A stretch of DNA of 64,000 nucleotides from Leptotrichia hongkongensis (GCF_007990635.1 NZ_AP019846.1:496001-560000), one strand, 5' to 3'. Shown: positions 52,346 to 61,436, counted from the stretch's first letter. Translations and numbers: made by a program. Notes: generated by a model not told the origin, from the letters alone.

Positions 52346-52427
52346 GTAAAAATCCCTAAGGGAAACTTTGTATAATATTTAAAAAAAAATGTGCTATAAA
52401 TTAGACTGGATTTTTCCAGTCTTTTTT
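52346..52427 (+). ncRNA. Candidate small RNA of about 80 nt
   Basis: A consensus promoter is followed about 80 bases later by a textbook terminator (AGACTGGA/TCCAGTCT, then T6, 52403-52427). In between are TCCCTAAGGGA, a short self-complementary hairpin, and an A-run with no open frame. The next gene, typA, is 280 bases further, so this is a separate transcript. It does not look like 6S, tmRNA, SRP RNA or a known riboswitch. Confidence 0.55.
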
Positions 52428-52670
52428 GTTATAATATTTAGGTGAATTTAACTATAATTCATATATTAAAATTATTTAATAAATATATTTTATAAATTTA
52501 TTTTAATGAAAGATCAAATAAAATTTTGCTTATTATTTTTTGTTTAATATAGCATTGTGAAACTAAAAATATAAAAAATTATAGAAAAATAAATATTGAT
52601 TTAAATATTAGTTAGGATGTATTTGTAAAATAAAAATATTGAATAATCTATTGAAATTTTAAAAATTTAA

Positions 52671-52710
52671 GGAGGAAATATTAACAAGAAATTTGTTAAA
52701 ATAAAGGATG
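52671..52710 (+). promoter_or_regulatory. typA ribosome site separated from the start by a hairpin
   Basis: GGAGG (52671-52675) lies 32 bases before the typA ATG, too far for normal use. Between them TTAACAA (52681-52687) can pair with TTGTTAA (52693-52699) around GAAAT, which would bring the site near the start. An AAAGG directly touches the ATG. An in-frame TAA at 52702 rules out an upstream start. Confidence 0.55.
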
Positions 52711-54519
52711 AACAAAATTAAAAACATTGCAATTATTGCACACGTAGATCACGGAAAAACGACTCTTGTCGATGCTTTATTGAAACAGGCAGGAACATTT
52801 GGGGAACATGAAAAAGTAGATGAAAGAATTATGGATAGTAATGATTTGGAGAAGGAAAGAGGGATTACGATTTTTTCTAAAAATGCTTCATTTCATTATG
52901 ATGGATATAAGATAAATATTGTGGATACTCCTGGCCATGCGGATTTTGGTGGGGAAGTACAAAGAATCTTGAAAATGGTAGATTCTGTTTTGCTTCTGGT
53001 AGATGCATTTGAAGGTGTTATGCCACAGACTAAATATGTATTAAAACAGGCATTAGAGCATGGACTTCGTCCAATTGTAGTAGTTAATAAGATTGATAGA
53101 CCAAATTCAGATCCTGATGCAGTTGTGGATTCTGTTTTTGACTTATTTGTAGATTTAGGGGCAAATGATATTCAGCTTGATTTTCCAGTAGTTTATGCGT
53201 CTGCAAAAAATGGATTTGCTAAACTGGAACTGGAAGATGAAGATAAGGATATGAAACCGCTTTATGATAAAATTATGGAGCATGTAGAAGATCCTGAAGG
53301 AGATGTGAATGAGCCGCTTCAAATGCTTGTTACAAATACTGAATATGACGAATATGTAGGAAAATTAGGAACTGGAAGAATTTACAACGGAAAAATTGAA
53401 AAAAATCAGGAAATTACATTGATTAAGAGAAATGGTGACTTGGTAAATGGTAAAGTTACTAGAATTTATGGATATGATGGTCTGAAAAAAGTTGAAATGG
53501 AAGTAGCGTTTGCTGGAGATATTGTAACAATTGCGGGAATTGATAAAATTGACATAGGAGAAACTGTAGCAAGCAGAGAAAATCCTAAGCCATTACCATT
53601 AATTGACATTGATGAGCCTACACTTGCTATGACATTTATGGTAAATGATTCACCATTTGCAGGACAGGATGGAAAATTTGTAACTTCGAGAAATATTTTG
53701 GAAAGATTGCAAAAGGAAGTAAATCATAACGTGAGTATGAGACTTGAAATGACAGATTCGCCAGATGCATTTATTGTAAAAGGAAGAGGAGAGCTTCAAT
53801 TATCTATTTTGCTTGAAAATATGAGAAGAGAAGGCTACGAAGTAGCAGTTTCAAAACCTGAAGTTATTTTTAAAGAAGAAAATGGACAGAAAATGGAGCC
53901 AATCGAACTTGCAATTATCGATGTTGCCGATGAGTTTGTAGGAGTCGTAATTGAAAAATTAGGGCTTAGAAAAGGTGAGATGGTAAACATGAATCAAGGA
54001 AGCGATGGATATACAAGACTTGAGTTTAAAGTACCATCACGTGGATTAATTGGATTTAGAAATGAATTCTTGACAGAAACAAGAGGAACAGGAATTATAA
54101 ACCACTCATTCTTTGAATACGGACCTTTCAAGGGAGAAGTTACAGGACGAAGAAGAGGAGTTTTAATCGCAATGGAACCTGGAACAAGTTTAGGGTACTC
54201 GTTAAATAACTTACAACCAAGAGGAATCCTGTTTATAGGGCCAGGAGTGGAAGTTTACGAGGGAATGATAGTCGGAGAGCATTCAAGAGAAAACGATTTG
54301 GTTGTAAATGTATGTAAAGGAAAAAAACTTACAAATATGAGGGCCGCTGGAAGTGATGATGCTGTGAAATTGGCACCTCCAAAGGAATTTACACTGGAAT
54401 TGGCACTTGAATATATCGAAAATGATGAGTTAGTGGAAATTACACCTAACTTTATCAGACTTAGAAAAAAATATTTGAATGCTAACGATAGAAAAAAATA
54501 TGAAAACTCTAAAAATTAA
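52708..54519 (+). CDS. typA: Translational GTPase TypA/BipA
   Basis: A ribosome-binding GTPase of the EF-G/LepA group, linked to growth at low temperature and under stress. G1 AHVDHGKTTLVDALLKQ, G3 DTPGHADFGGEVQR, G4 NKIDRPN, and the C-terminal domain KVPSRGLIGFRNEFLTETRG with GVLIAMEPG are diagnostic. At 603 residues it has family length. The start at 52708 is fixed by a stop two codons upstream. Ribosome-site placement is odd (see the separate entry). Confidence 0.97.
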   Translation: MNKIKNIAIIAHVDHGKTTLVDALLKQAGTFGEHEKVDERIMDSNDLEKERGITIFSKNASFHYDGYKINIVDTPGHADFGGEVQRILKMVDSVLLLVDAFEGVMPQTKYVLKQALEHGLRPIVVVNKIDRPNSDPDAVVDSVFDLFVDLGANDIQLDFPVVYASAKNGFAKLELEDEDKDMKPLYDKIMEHVEDPEGDVNEPLQMLVTNTEYDEYVGKLGTGRIYNGKIEKNQEITLIKRNGDLVNGKVTRIYGYDGLKKVEMEVAFAGDIVTIAGIDKIDIGETVASRENPKPLPLIDIDEPTLAMTFMVNDSPFAGQDGKFVTSRNILERLQKEVNHNVSMRLEMTDSPDAFIVKGRGELQLSILLENMRREGYEVAVSKPEVIFKEENGQKMEPIELAIIDVADEFVGVVIEKLGLRKGEMVNMNQGSDGYTRLEFKVPSRGLIGFRNEFLTETRGTGIINHSFFEYGPFKGEVTGRRRGVLIAMEPGTSLGYSLNNLQPRGILFIGPGVEVYEGMIVGEHSRENDLVVNVCKGKKLTNMRAAGSDDAVKLAPPKEFTLELALEYIENDELVEITPNFIRLRKKYLNANDRKKYENSKN

Positions 54520-54552
54520 ATATTAATATAAATTAGTAGCGATGTGATTTTT

Positions 54553-54974
54553 ATGGATAATATAAAACTTCAAGAAAAATTAAAAGCCGAGTTGTCAGAT
54601 GAAAAAATAAAATTTATTGAAAAATATAGTTTGGAAATAAATTCCAGAAGGCAATGGATAACTAGAAGAAATAATACACCAGAACGCTTATATTTTTCAC
54701 ATAAGTTTATTTCACAAAATAATATTTTAGAAATAGTTTTTAGAAAATATCAGCTTTGTTTTGCAAAATTGAAATATTTTAGAGCAAATATTGAAAAGTA
54801 TGATTTTTATAAATATACTCCAAAAGAAGGTTTTATAAAGACGCAATTGTGGGATGTAGAATTTTTTTATCATAGAAAATCAAAAAAATAATAGATTTAA
54901 GATATTTACAGCAAATAAGAAAAGTAGAAGATTTTTTGGAACTTATCGAATGGCTTGATAGTTTTGAAAAATAA
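54553..54974 (+). CDS. Hypothetical protein, probably continuing past a frameshift
   Basis: From ATG 54553 a 112-residue frame with LQEKLKAELSDEKIKFIEKY and many aromatic residues ends at the TAA at 54889. Just after it, in another frame, the sequence reads DLRYLQQIRKVEDFLELIEW to a stop at 54974 and looks coding. A one-base change in the seven-A run at 54882-54888 would join the two into about 140 residues. No family was recognised; RHKFISQNN-type stretches give no clue. A terminator follows. Confidence 0.5.
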
Positions 54975-54980
54975 CAAATA

Positions 54981-55020
54981 AAAACTGGAGCTAAAAAATT
55001 TCAATAGTTCCAGTTTTTTT
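54981..55020 (+). terminator. Rho-independent terminator
   Basis: AAAACTGGA pairs with TCCAGTTTT around an 18-base loop (with GCTA/TAGT pairing inside), followed by T's. Confidence 0.75.
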
Positions 55021-55139
55021 ATTGTTTTAAATTTATAAAATTTATTAGACTTGTTCAGAAATTTAATATTCCTTATCTTTTTACATGTAATATTTATTTT
55101 GTTATATTTCTAAATTTATATAGTTATTAAGCAAAGCTG

Positions 55140-56141
55140 TTAATTTTTTTTAGTTTCTATCATTTTAGCCTGTTTTAAAATGCTGTCTGGTATTTTTATT
55201 CCTAATAACTGCATATTTTGCTTATTAATTTCTATTTGAAGATTTTTAACTGTTTCTATTGGGATCTCATTTGGCTTCTTGCCTTTTAATAAAATTTCCG
55301 CTGCTATTTCTCCAGAACGGTAACCGATATTGTAGTCGGTAGTTCCTTGTGAAATTAGCCCTCCTGCATTCGAGTAAACGTCATTTGTAGCTAGAATTGG
55401 GACTTTTGCGCTATTAAAAACATCAAGTATTGCTTTAAAATATGATGCTACTGTGTTGTCCTGAATGGCATAGTAGATATCAATGTTCTTTGAAATAAGA
55501 TTTGCCGCAGCAACCATTTCTGTACCATTTGTAACAGCTTTTTCTACTACTGTGAATCCATACTCTCCTGCCAGTTTTTTTAAATTATTTACTTCAGAAA
55601 CTGAATTTTGTTCAGACGAATTATAAATGATTCCTATTTTTTTCGCTTCTGGTAATAATTCTCTCATTAATTTTAAATTTTCTGTAATTGGGGCTGCGCC
55701 ACTTGTTCCTGTAACGTTAGGAATTCCTACAAGTCCTGCACTTTTTGGATCTGTAACTGAACCAAATATAACTGGTGTTTCACTTCCAATTTGATTTTTA
55801 GCCGCTTGTGCCGTTGGCGTTGTAATCGCAAATACCAAATCCTTCTTATCTGCTGCGAACTGTTTCATAATTAATGTCTGACTACTCATATCATTGTTTG
55901 CAATCTTGTCATCATAATCAGCTTTTACACCAGCTTTTTCCAATGCATCTTTAAATCCTTGTTTTGCAGCATTTAACGCTGGATGATCTACAATCTGTGA
56001 TAATCCAATCTTATAAACCTTTTCACTAACTTTGGAATCCTTTTTTTGCTCTTGAGAATCATTACTTTTTTTATTTCCGCAAGACAAAAGCATTCCTCCT
56101 AACATACCAAATAATAGTACACCTCTCATAATTTTTTTCAT
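55140..56141 (-). CDS. ABC substrate-binding lipoprotein (PF04392-like)
   Basis: The lipobox MLLSC (Cys21) marks a lipoprotein. The two-lobed binding protein has KIGLSQIVDHPALNAAKQGF, VFAITTPTAQAAK, VIFGSVTDPKSAGLVG, IGIIYNSSEQNS and PILATNDVYSNAGG, the pattern of ABC_sub_bind proteins that are often linked to tryptophan or nucleoside-like ligands. Normally a permease and ATPase follow; none is seen here. At 333 residues it is full length. It diverges from copY. Confidence 0.88.
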   Translation of the reverse strand: MKKIMRGVLLFGMLGGMLLSCGNKKSNDSQEQKKDSKVSEKVYKIGLSQIVDHPALNAAKQGFKDALEKAGVKADYDDKIANNDMSSQTLIMKQFAADKKDLVFAITTPTAQAAKNQIGSETPVIFGSVTDPKSAGLVGIPNVTGTSGAAPITENLKLMRELLPEAKKIGIIYNSSEQNSVSEVNNLKKLAGEYGFTVVEKAVTNGTEMVAAANLISKNIDIYYAIQDNTVASYFKAILDVFNSAKVPILATNDVYSNAGGLISQGTTDYNIGYRSGEIAAEILLKGKKPNEIPIETVKNLQIEINKQNMQLLGIKIPDSILKQAKMIETKKN

Positions 56142-56426
56142 CTGTTTTCCTCCTAAAATAAATAATTTTTGAATCGTATTATTATTTTACCATATTTTTT
56201 AAAAATTTCCAGCATATTTTAACAAATTTATCAATTAGAGTAATTTAAAACAGGAAAATAAAAGAAGTAGATACTAAAATTACAAAATTTAAGTTTAGTA
56301 AAATAATTAATATTTTTATCAAAAAGATTAAATGAAATATGCTAGTTAAATAAAATAATGGATATTTTGAAAAAGTCATCTACATTTACCTTTACAATTT
56401 ACTAATTTAAATGTTCAAAAAAATAC

Positions 56427-56483
56427 TTGACAAAAAACGATTACTGTTGTAAACTATATAATGTAAAAAGATTACAAACGTAA
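56427..56483 (+). promoter_or_regulatory. copY promoter with two CopY/BlaI-type operators
   Basis: TTGACA (56427-56432) is followed by possible -10 sites TAAACT (56450) and TATAAT (56457). Two dyads overlap the start region: TTACTGTTGTAA (56441-56452) and TTACAAACGTAA (56472-56483). Each differs from the cop box TACAnnTGTA by one base, so CopY probably represses its own gene here. Confidence 0.7.
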
Positions 56484-56503
56484 ACATTAAAGGAGGTAAG
56501 AAT

Positions 56504-56956
56504 GTGAAAGAAAACTGCAAAATTGATAAAAAACAGCATATAACGGATGCAGAATGGGAAATAATGCGAGTTGTGTGGGCAAATAGCGAAGTTACGAGCA
56601 AGTTTGTGACAGAGGTGCTTTGTAAGAAAATGAACTGGAAGCAGGCTACAATAAAGACATTATTAAATCGTCTGCTGGAAAAGAATATTTTGAAAAAGAG
56701 GGAAATTGGGAACAAGTATATTTATTCGACGGATTTTACGGAAAAAGAAGTGGCTAATAGTTATATATTAGGAACTTTTGATAAAATTTGTAAAACAAAA
56801 GTTGGAGAAATGATAGGGAAAGTTATCGAGAACAGTGAACTGAGTTTTGACGACTTGGACTTGATTTTAAAGGCTGTGGAGAAAAAGAGAAAAACGGCTG
56901 TAAAGGAAGTTTTGTGTGATTGTGTTGAAGGGCAGTGTAATTGCAGAGAAGGATGA
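56504..56956 (+). CDS. copY: CopY/BlaI-family copper-responsive repressor
   Basis: A 150-residue winged-helix repressor: ITDAEWEIMRVVWANSEVTS and KQATIKTLLNRLLEKNIL bind DNA. The C-terminus CDCVEGQCNC is the C-x-C-x4-C-x-C metal site that distinguishes copper-sensing CopY from BlaI/MecI. It starts with GTG after AAAGGAGGTAAGAAT. Two cop-box-like operators lie in its promoter. copA lies downstream, but two unrelated genes intervene. Confidence 0.9.
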   Translation: MKENCKIDKKQHITDAEWEIMRVVWANSEVTSKFVTEVLCKKMNWKQATIKTLLNRLLEKNILKKREIGNKYIYSTDFTEKEVANSYILGTFDKICKTKVGEMIGKVIENSELSFDDLDLILKAVEKKRKTAVKEVLCDCVEGQCNCREG

Positions 56957-57118
56957 TTAATGAAATTATAAGAGTAATTTGTTATTTTAATAATAGACTT
57001 GTTAGGGAAACTGTAAGTGTTAATAAAGTAAGTATTATGAGGTAAGGGGTTTTAACTCCTTCTCAAAATAAAAAAAACATGTTTAGTAAGTATAAAATTT
57101 GATAACTGGAGGTACAAA

Positions 57119-58024
57119 ATGAACATTGTGGCGGGAAAAACTAAATACGAATTCGGTGTGAATAGGATTTTAAATGAAACAAATGATTCATTAAATTGTG
57201 AAGAAATAGAGCAAGATATTGATTATATTGAAAATAAAAAAGGTGATCAGCTATACTGTATGAAATCTCTTGGATTTGAGTATTTACAACTCTCTTCAAA
57301 AAAATTATTTGTAGAAAAGGACATAAAAACTTGTAGATATTATTGCTATATAATTGCTAAATTGGAATTTTTATCAAAACCATTAGATGAGAAAGTATTT
57401 TTGGATAATTCAGATTTATTTTATATGCTGATGTCAAATAATCCTGATTTTATAGTGTTTTTAAAAAATAATATAGAGGAAATACAACCTAATGATTATG
57501 ATTCAGAAAAAGATATTTATAAAAATTTAACTAATACATATGGAGATTTTTTTATAATAAGGACAACTTTATTAGCAATGATTGGTGATTTTGAAGAAGT
57601 GAAAAAGCGATGTTCAGTATATTTGAAAAAATCTAAAAATTTTAGAGATAGTTATTATAGATACCGTGTTTATGGAATGCAATTTTTGAAGGCTTTAGCA
57701 TTAAAGGATATTGAAAAAATGAAAGAAACGATAGATATGATGATGATGCCTAAAATAGCAAAGGCATTGGTTAAAGATCGTATTACTAACTATAGTTTTT
57801 ATTTACATATTTATGTTATAATATATGCAAAAATAGCATTGCTTCATGGATTTGATTTAGGTATAGACAATGAAGTTGCCCCTAAAGAAATAATTGATAA
57901 TACTCCATTAGAAAGTTATGAAGATCCATACGATTTTATGAAAAAATTTGATTTAAAAACAATAACTCCAAAAGAATGGAGAGAATGGACAAAAAATTAT
58001 TCAACATTTGGTTCAATTGATTAA
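57119..58024 (+). CDS. Helical protein, possible Imm49-type immunity protein
   Basis: A soluble 301-residue protein without a signal peptide. The middle and C-terminal parts resemble Imm49 immunity proteins: DLFYMLMSNNPDFIVFLKNN, FFIIRTTLLAMIGDFEEVKK, MQFLKALALKDIEKMKETID, IYAKIALLHGFDLGI and a final Y-E-D-P-Y-D-F motif. This call is by eye. No toxin gene is nearby, so it would be an orphan. TGGAGG precedes the ATG. The gap from copY holds a hairpin AAGGGGTT/AACTCCTT (about 57043) without a T-run. Confidence 0.45.
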   Translation: MNIVAGKTKYEFGVNRILNETNDSLNCEEIEQDIDYIENKKGDQLYCMKSLGFEYLQLSSKKLFVEKDIKTCRYYCYIIAKLEFLSKPLDEKVFLDNSDLFYMLMSNNPDFIVFLKNNIEEIQPNDYDSEKDIYKNLTNTYGDFFIIRTTLLAMIGDFEEVKKRCSVYLKKSKNFRDSYYRYRVYGMQFLKALALKDIEKMKETIDMMMMPKIAKALVKDRITNYSFYLHIYVIIYAKIALLHGFDLGIDNEVAPKEIIDNTPLESYEDPYDFMKKFDLKTITPKEWREWTKNYSTFGSID

Positions 58025-58041
58025 TGAGAGGAATTAAAATT

Positions 58042-58611
58042 ATGTCAGAAATAATAGATGTATACACAAGAATAAAATATAAAAAAGATAATGTTATAAA
58101 AGATGATGATATATTAGATGATTTAGATATTTACAGTGCTATGTTAGAACTTGAATATGATGTGATTGTATATAAAGATGAAAAACTTTTAACATTACAA
58201 AGTCGTGCAAATTACTCTTATGCAAGAACTTATTCTCTAAGTGAAGAAAGAAATGAACTACAAAGAGTAGCTAAAATTAAAGGTATAGACAATTTATACT
58301 ATATTTTTTGCAGTTATTCGTTATCAATGGGAATAATATATGGAGTTATAAATTTTGATATTAAAAATAATGCTATATATGAAAAGATTTTTAAGGAAGA
58401 AGATTGTGAAGAAATTCTAGAAAAATTATCATCTGAATTAGTTGAAAAATTTCAAATGCTTAACGAAGGTGAAAAAGAATATACTGACGATGGTGAAAAT
58501 CTTGATGATATTGTGGAAGAAATGAATGATAAGATAAGTAAGTACTGTTATGAAGAATTTATTAAATTTATAAATGAAACAAAGTTAGAAGAATTAGATT
58601 TTAATTGTTAA
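58042..58611 (+). CDS. Hypothetical acidic protein, possible second immunity protein
   Basis: A 189-residue acidic protein (many Asp/Glu: KDDDILDDLDIY, EYTDDGENLDDIVEEMND) without signal or membrane segments. The gene starts 17 bases after the Imm49-like gene, with GAGAGGAATT before ATG 58042, so the two form a pair. The size, acidity and context suit an immunity or antitoxin-like protein, but no family is recognised. Confidence 0.5.
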   Translation: MSEIIDVYTRIKYKKDNVIKDDDILDDLDIYSAMLELEYDVIVYKDEKLLTLQSRANYSYARTYSLSEERNELQRVAKIKGIDNLYYIFCSYSLSMGIIYGVINFDIKNNAIYEKIFKEEDCEEILEKLSSELVEKFQMLNEGEKEYTDDGENLDDIVEEMNDKISKYCYEEFIKFINETKLEELDFNC

Positions 58612-58642
58612 TGAATTTTTGAAGAAATGAAAGGAGCATAAT

Positions 58643-60871
58643 ATGAAAACAGAAAACTATACAGTAACTGGGATGAGTTGTGCAGCTTGTGCTAATGCTG
58701 TGGAAAAGGCGCTTAATAAAAATACGGATATTAGTGCTTCGGTTAATATTGCAACTGAAAAATTGAATATTGAATATGATGAGAAGAAGTATGATTTTGA
58801 TAAAATTAGGAAAATAGTCGAGTCGGCTGGGTATGGACTGGTTGAGGATATGACGGAAGACAAAAAGATGGAACTTTATCAGGAAAAAATAACAAGTTTG
58901 AAAAATCGATTAATTTTGGCAGTTATTTTTGTTGTTCCACTTTTGTATATTTCGATGGGGCATATGCTTGGGGTAACACTTCCTGAATTTTTGAATCCTA
59001 AGGTAAATCCGCTTAATTTTGCATTGGCACAGTTTGTGCTGACTTTGCCTATTATTTATGCAGGGAGAGACTTTTTTTCACATGGATTTAAAAATTTAGT
59101 AAGAAAATCTCCAACAATGGATTCATTAATTGCTATTGGGGCAACAGCGGCAGTACTCTATGGAATTTACGCCACTTTTAGAATTGTAACTGTAGATCCT
59201 GAAGCACATATGGATTTGTATTATGAGTCAGCTGGTACAATTATTACGTTAATCTTGTTTGGAAAATTGCTGGAAGCGAAAACAAAAGGTCAAACTTCAT
59301 CGGCAATAAAAAAACTTATCGGACTTCAGCCTAAAAAGGCTAAAATTATTGAAAATGGAGTGGAAAAGGAAGTCCTGATTGAAAACTTGAAAGTTGGAGA
59401 TATTGTAATTGTAAAGCCGGGAGAAAAAATTGCGGTAGATGGAAGGATTGTGGAAGGGGCGACTTCTGTTGATGAATCAATGTTGACAGGAGAAAGTTTG
59501 CCAGTAAGCAAAAAAATTGGAGATAAAGTTGTTGGAGGAAGCATAAATAAAAATGGAAGTATCAGATTTGAAGCGACTGAAATTGGTAAAAATACAGTTT
59601 TATCACAAATTATAAAGCTGGTTGAGGAGGCACAGGGGTCAAAGGCTCCGATTTCTCGAATGGCAGATATTGTGGCGGCGTATTTTGTGCCAATTGTTAT
59701 TGGGATTGCAATAATTACAGGAATTGCTTGGTTTCTGAGTGGAAGTGGATTGGTTACTGCGTTGTCGTTTTTCATCGCTGTACTTGTAATTGCGTGTCCG
59801 TGTGCATTGGGACTTGCAACACCTACATCAATAATGGTTGGGACTGGAAAAGGGGCTGAAAACGGTATTCTTATCAAAAGTGGAGAAGCTCTTGAAACAG
59901 CATATAAAATTAAAACAGTTGTATTTGACAAGACTGGTACGATTACGAAAGGAAAGCCTGTACTGACTGATTTGATTGCTTATGGAAATTATAACGAGAA
60001 TGAATTGTTAAAAATTGCTGCAAGTGTGGAAAATGATTCAGAACACCCATTGGCAGAAGCAATTGTAAACAAAGCAAAAGAGAAAAATATTGAAATTAAG
60101 CCGTATGAAAAATTTAGGGCAATGCCAGGTTACGGTATTCGTGCAACATTTGAAGGCAAAGAAGTGCAAATTGGAAATAGAAAATTGATGGAAAATCGAA
60201 AAATCAATGTGGAAATTTCTCAAAAAGATTATGATATTTTGTCGAATGAAGGAAAAACGCCAATGTACATTTCGATTGATAACGAATTGGCGGGACTTGT
60301 TGCAGTTGCAGACGTTATAAAGGAAACAAGCAAGGAAGCTATAGAAAAACTGAAAAAAATGGGAATCAAGACAATAATGCTAACTGGAGATAACGAAAAA
60401 ACTGCCAAATTTATCGCAAAACAAGTGGGAATAGATGATGTAATTTCAGAAGTGCTGCCTTATCAGAAATCTCAAAAAGTAAAGGAACTTCAGGAAAAAG
60501 ATGAATTTGTTGCAATGGTTGGAGACGGAATTAACGATTCACCAGCACTGGCTCAGGCAAACGTTGGAATTGCGATAGGAAATGGAACAGATGTTGCTAT
60601 AGAATCGGCTGATATTGTCTTAATTAGAAACGATTTGAGAGATGTTGCGGGTGCAATAGCATTAAGTAAAGCGACAATCACAAATATAAAGGAAAATCTA
60701 TTCTGGGCATTCTTTTATAACGTATTGGGAATTCCATTTGCCGCTGGAATATTTTATGCATTTTTCAATGGACCAAAATTGGATCCGATGATAGCGGCTT
60801 TTGCAATGTCGTTTAGTTCGGTATCAGTTTTGGGTAATGCTTTGAGATTGAAATTTTTTAAAGTTAAATAG
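58643..60871 (+). CDS. copA: Copper-translocating P1B-type ATPase
   Basis: A 742-residue heavy-metal ATPase. It has one N-terminal metal-binding domain ([16 protein letters not shown]-x-x-C), the ion-site [16 protein letters not shown] in the membrane, the phosphorylation site [10 protein letters not shown], the ATP-site SEHPLAEAI, and [20 protein letters not shown]. This fits Cu(I) efflux CopA. GAAAGGAGC lies upstream. No cop box is seen directly before it, so its expression should come from copY or from the promoter of the two inserted genes. Confidence 0.96.
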   Translation: MKTENYTVTGMSCAACANAVEKALNKNTDISASVNIATEKLNIEYDEKKYDFDKIRKIVESAGYGLVEDMTEDKKMELYQEKITSLKNRLILAVIFVVPLLYISMGHMLGVTLPEFLNPKVNPLNFALAQFVLTLPIIYAGRDFFSHGFKNLVRKSPTMDSLIAIGATAAVLYGIYATFRIVTVDPEAHMDLYYESAGTIITLILFGKLLEAKTKGQTSSAIKKLIGLQPKKAKIIENGVEKEVLIENLKVGDIVIVKPGEKIAVDGRIVEGATSVDESMLTGESLPVSKKIGDKVVGGSINKNGSIRFEATEIGKNTVLSQIIKLVEEAQGSKAPISRMADIVAAYFVPIVIGIAIITGIAWFLSGSGLVTALSFFIAVLVIACPCALGLATPTSIMVGTGKGAENGILIKSGEALETAYKIKTVVFDKTGTITKGKPVLTDLIAYGNYNENELLKIAASVENDSEHPLAEAIVNKAKEKNIEIKPYEKFRAMPGYGIRATFEGKEVQIGNRKLMENRKINVEISQKDYDILSNEGKTPMYISIDNELAGLVAVADVIKETSKEAIEKLKKMGIKTIMLTGDNEKTAKFIAKQVGIDDVISEVLPYQKSQKVKELQEKDEFVAMVGDGINDSPALAQANVGIAIGNGTDVAIESADIVLIRNDLRDVAGAIALSKATITNIKENLFWAFFYNVLGIPFAAGIFYAFFNGPKLDPMIAAFAMSFSSVSVLGNALRLKFFKVK

Positions 60872-60938
60872 AATTTTGAAAAATAGGTTGAATTTTATTA
60901 CATATCTATGATATTATCTTCTGTAAGAGGTGAGTAAT

Positions 60939-61076
60939 ATGGAAACAAAATTAAGAAATTTAACAAAGAAAGTTGAGAATAAATCAGTAAAAATTGCAGA
61001 AGATAAGGAATTGGAAATAATTTCTTCTAAAGTTTTGAAGAAGTATAAAAAAACATTTGAGAAATTGACTAAATGA
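60939..61076 (+). CDS. Small charged protein, 45 residues
   Basis: AAGAGGTGAGTAAT precedes an ATG and a 45-residue frame, METKLRNLTKKVENKSVKIA followed by a helical charged end with FEKLTK. It is helical, Lys/Glu-rich and could be a small DNA-binding or antitoxin-like protein. No toxin gene is adjacent, apart from the candidate type I module downstream. Confidence rests on the good ribosome site and coding-like composition. Confidence 0.5.
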   Translation: METKLRNLTKKVENKSVKIAEDKELEIISSKVLKKYKKTFEKLTK

Positions 61077-61117
61077 TTCATGTATAAAAAAATATAAAAT
61101 TTTAGTATTGATTTTTT

Positions 61118-61145
61118 TTTGAAAAATGATATAATGTTTTTGAAT
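61118..61145 (+). promoter_or_regulatory. Promoter of a candidate antisense RNA
   Basis: TTGATT (61118-61123) and TATAAT (61140-61145) with a 16-base spacer. Transcription would start near 61152 and meet a terminator after about 70 bases. Confidence 0.6.
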
Positions 61146-61151
61146 AAAAAA

Positions 61152-61223
61152 CAATCTATATGCTTATAGTCATAGAAAAAATGCGGAAAATCCCTCATTC
61201 TTAATTGAATGGGGGTATTTTTT
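61152..61223 (+). ncRNA. Candidate antisense RNA (type I antitoxin)
   Basis: A roughly 70-base transcript from the promoter at 61118 to the hairpin CCCTCATTC/GAATGGGGG. It contains CTATATGCTT, whose reverse complement AAGCATATAG recurs at 61272. It would be antisense to the 3' end of the minus-strand peptide gene. Proposed from layout only. Confidence 0.4.
61192..61223. terminator. Bidirectional terminator of the candidate type I module
   Basis: CCCTCATTC (61192-61200) pairs with GAATGGGGG (61207-61215) with one wobble. T's follow on the + strand (61216-61223); on the minus strand ATTTTCCGCATTTTTT follows. Convergent transcripts would both end here. Confidence 0.65.
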
Positions 61224-61332
61224 ATGATACAATACTCTGTCGATTAAGCTCCGCAAACTTAAACGACAACAAAGCATATAGAATTGGGGTGGTCAAGATA
61301 ATCAATACTGGACTGTTTTTTGCTATAATCAT
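61222..61332 (-). CDS. Candidate type I toxin peptide (Fst/Ldr-like), 36 residues
   Basis: The minus-strand frame starts MIIAKNSPVLII and continues TTPILYALLSFKFAELNRQ before ending SIVS. It has one hydrophobic segment with a central Pro and a charged end, like Fst/Ldr-type membrane toxins. The stop is immediately followed by the shared terminator. The ribosome site (AAGAAAAGA) is weak and no clear promoter was found, so this is a proposal. A second hydrophobic frame exists on the other strand (61289-61363, GTG start). Confidence 0.4.
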   Translation of the reverse strand: MIIAKNSPVLIILTTPILYALLSFKFAELNRQSIVS

Positions 61333-61393
61333 TCTTTTCTTAATTTTTAGCCATCAAAGATAGTCAGCTTGAATTGATTTTCTCCTACCTTTG

Positions 61394-61436
61394 CCCACTG
61401 GTTATTTATAACTAGTGGGTTTAATTTTTAATTTTT
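61394..61436 (+). terminator. Strong hairpin terminator, + strand
   Basis: CCCACTGGTTAT pairs with ATAACTAGTGGG with one G-T wobble, followed by TTTAATTTTTAATTTTTT. It would end any + transcript reading through the module and lies in the leader of a minus-strand transcript. Confidence 0.7.

Noticed and set aside
61289..61363. Plus-strand hydrophobic frame (GTG start, GLFFAIIILFLIFSHQR end) as the toxin
   Set aside because: It has a GTG start with a poor ribosome site and is overlapped by the minus-strand frame that ends exactly at the bidirectional terminator. Kept only as an alternative.
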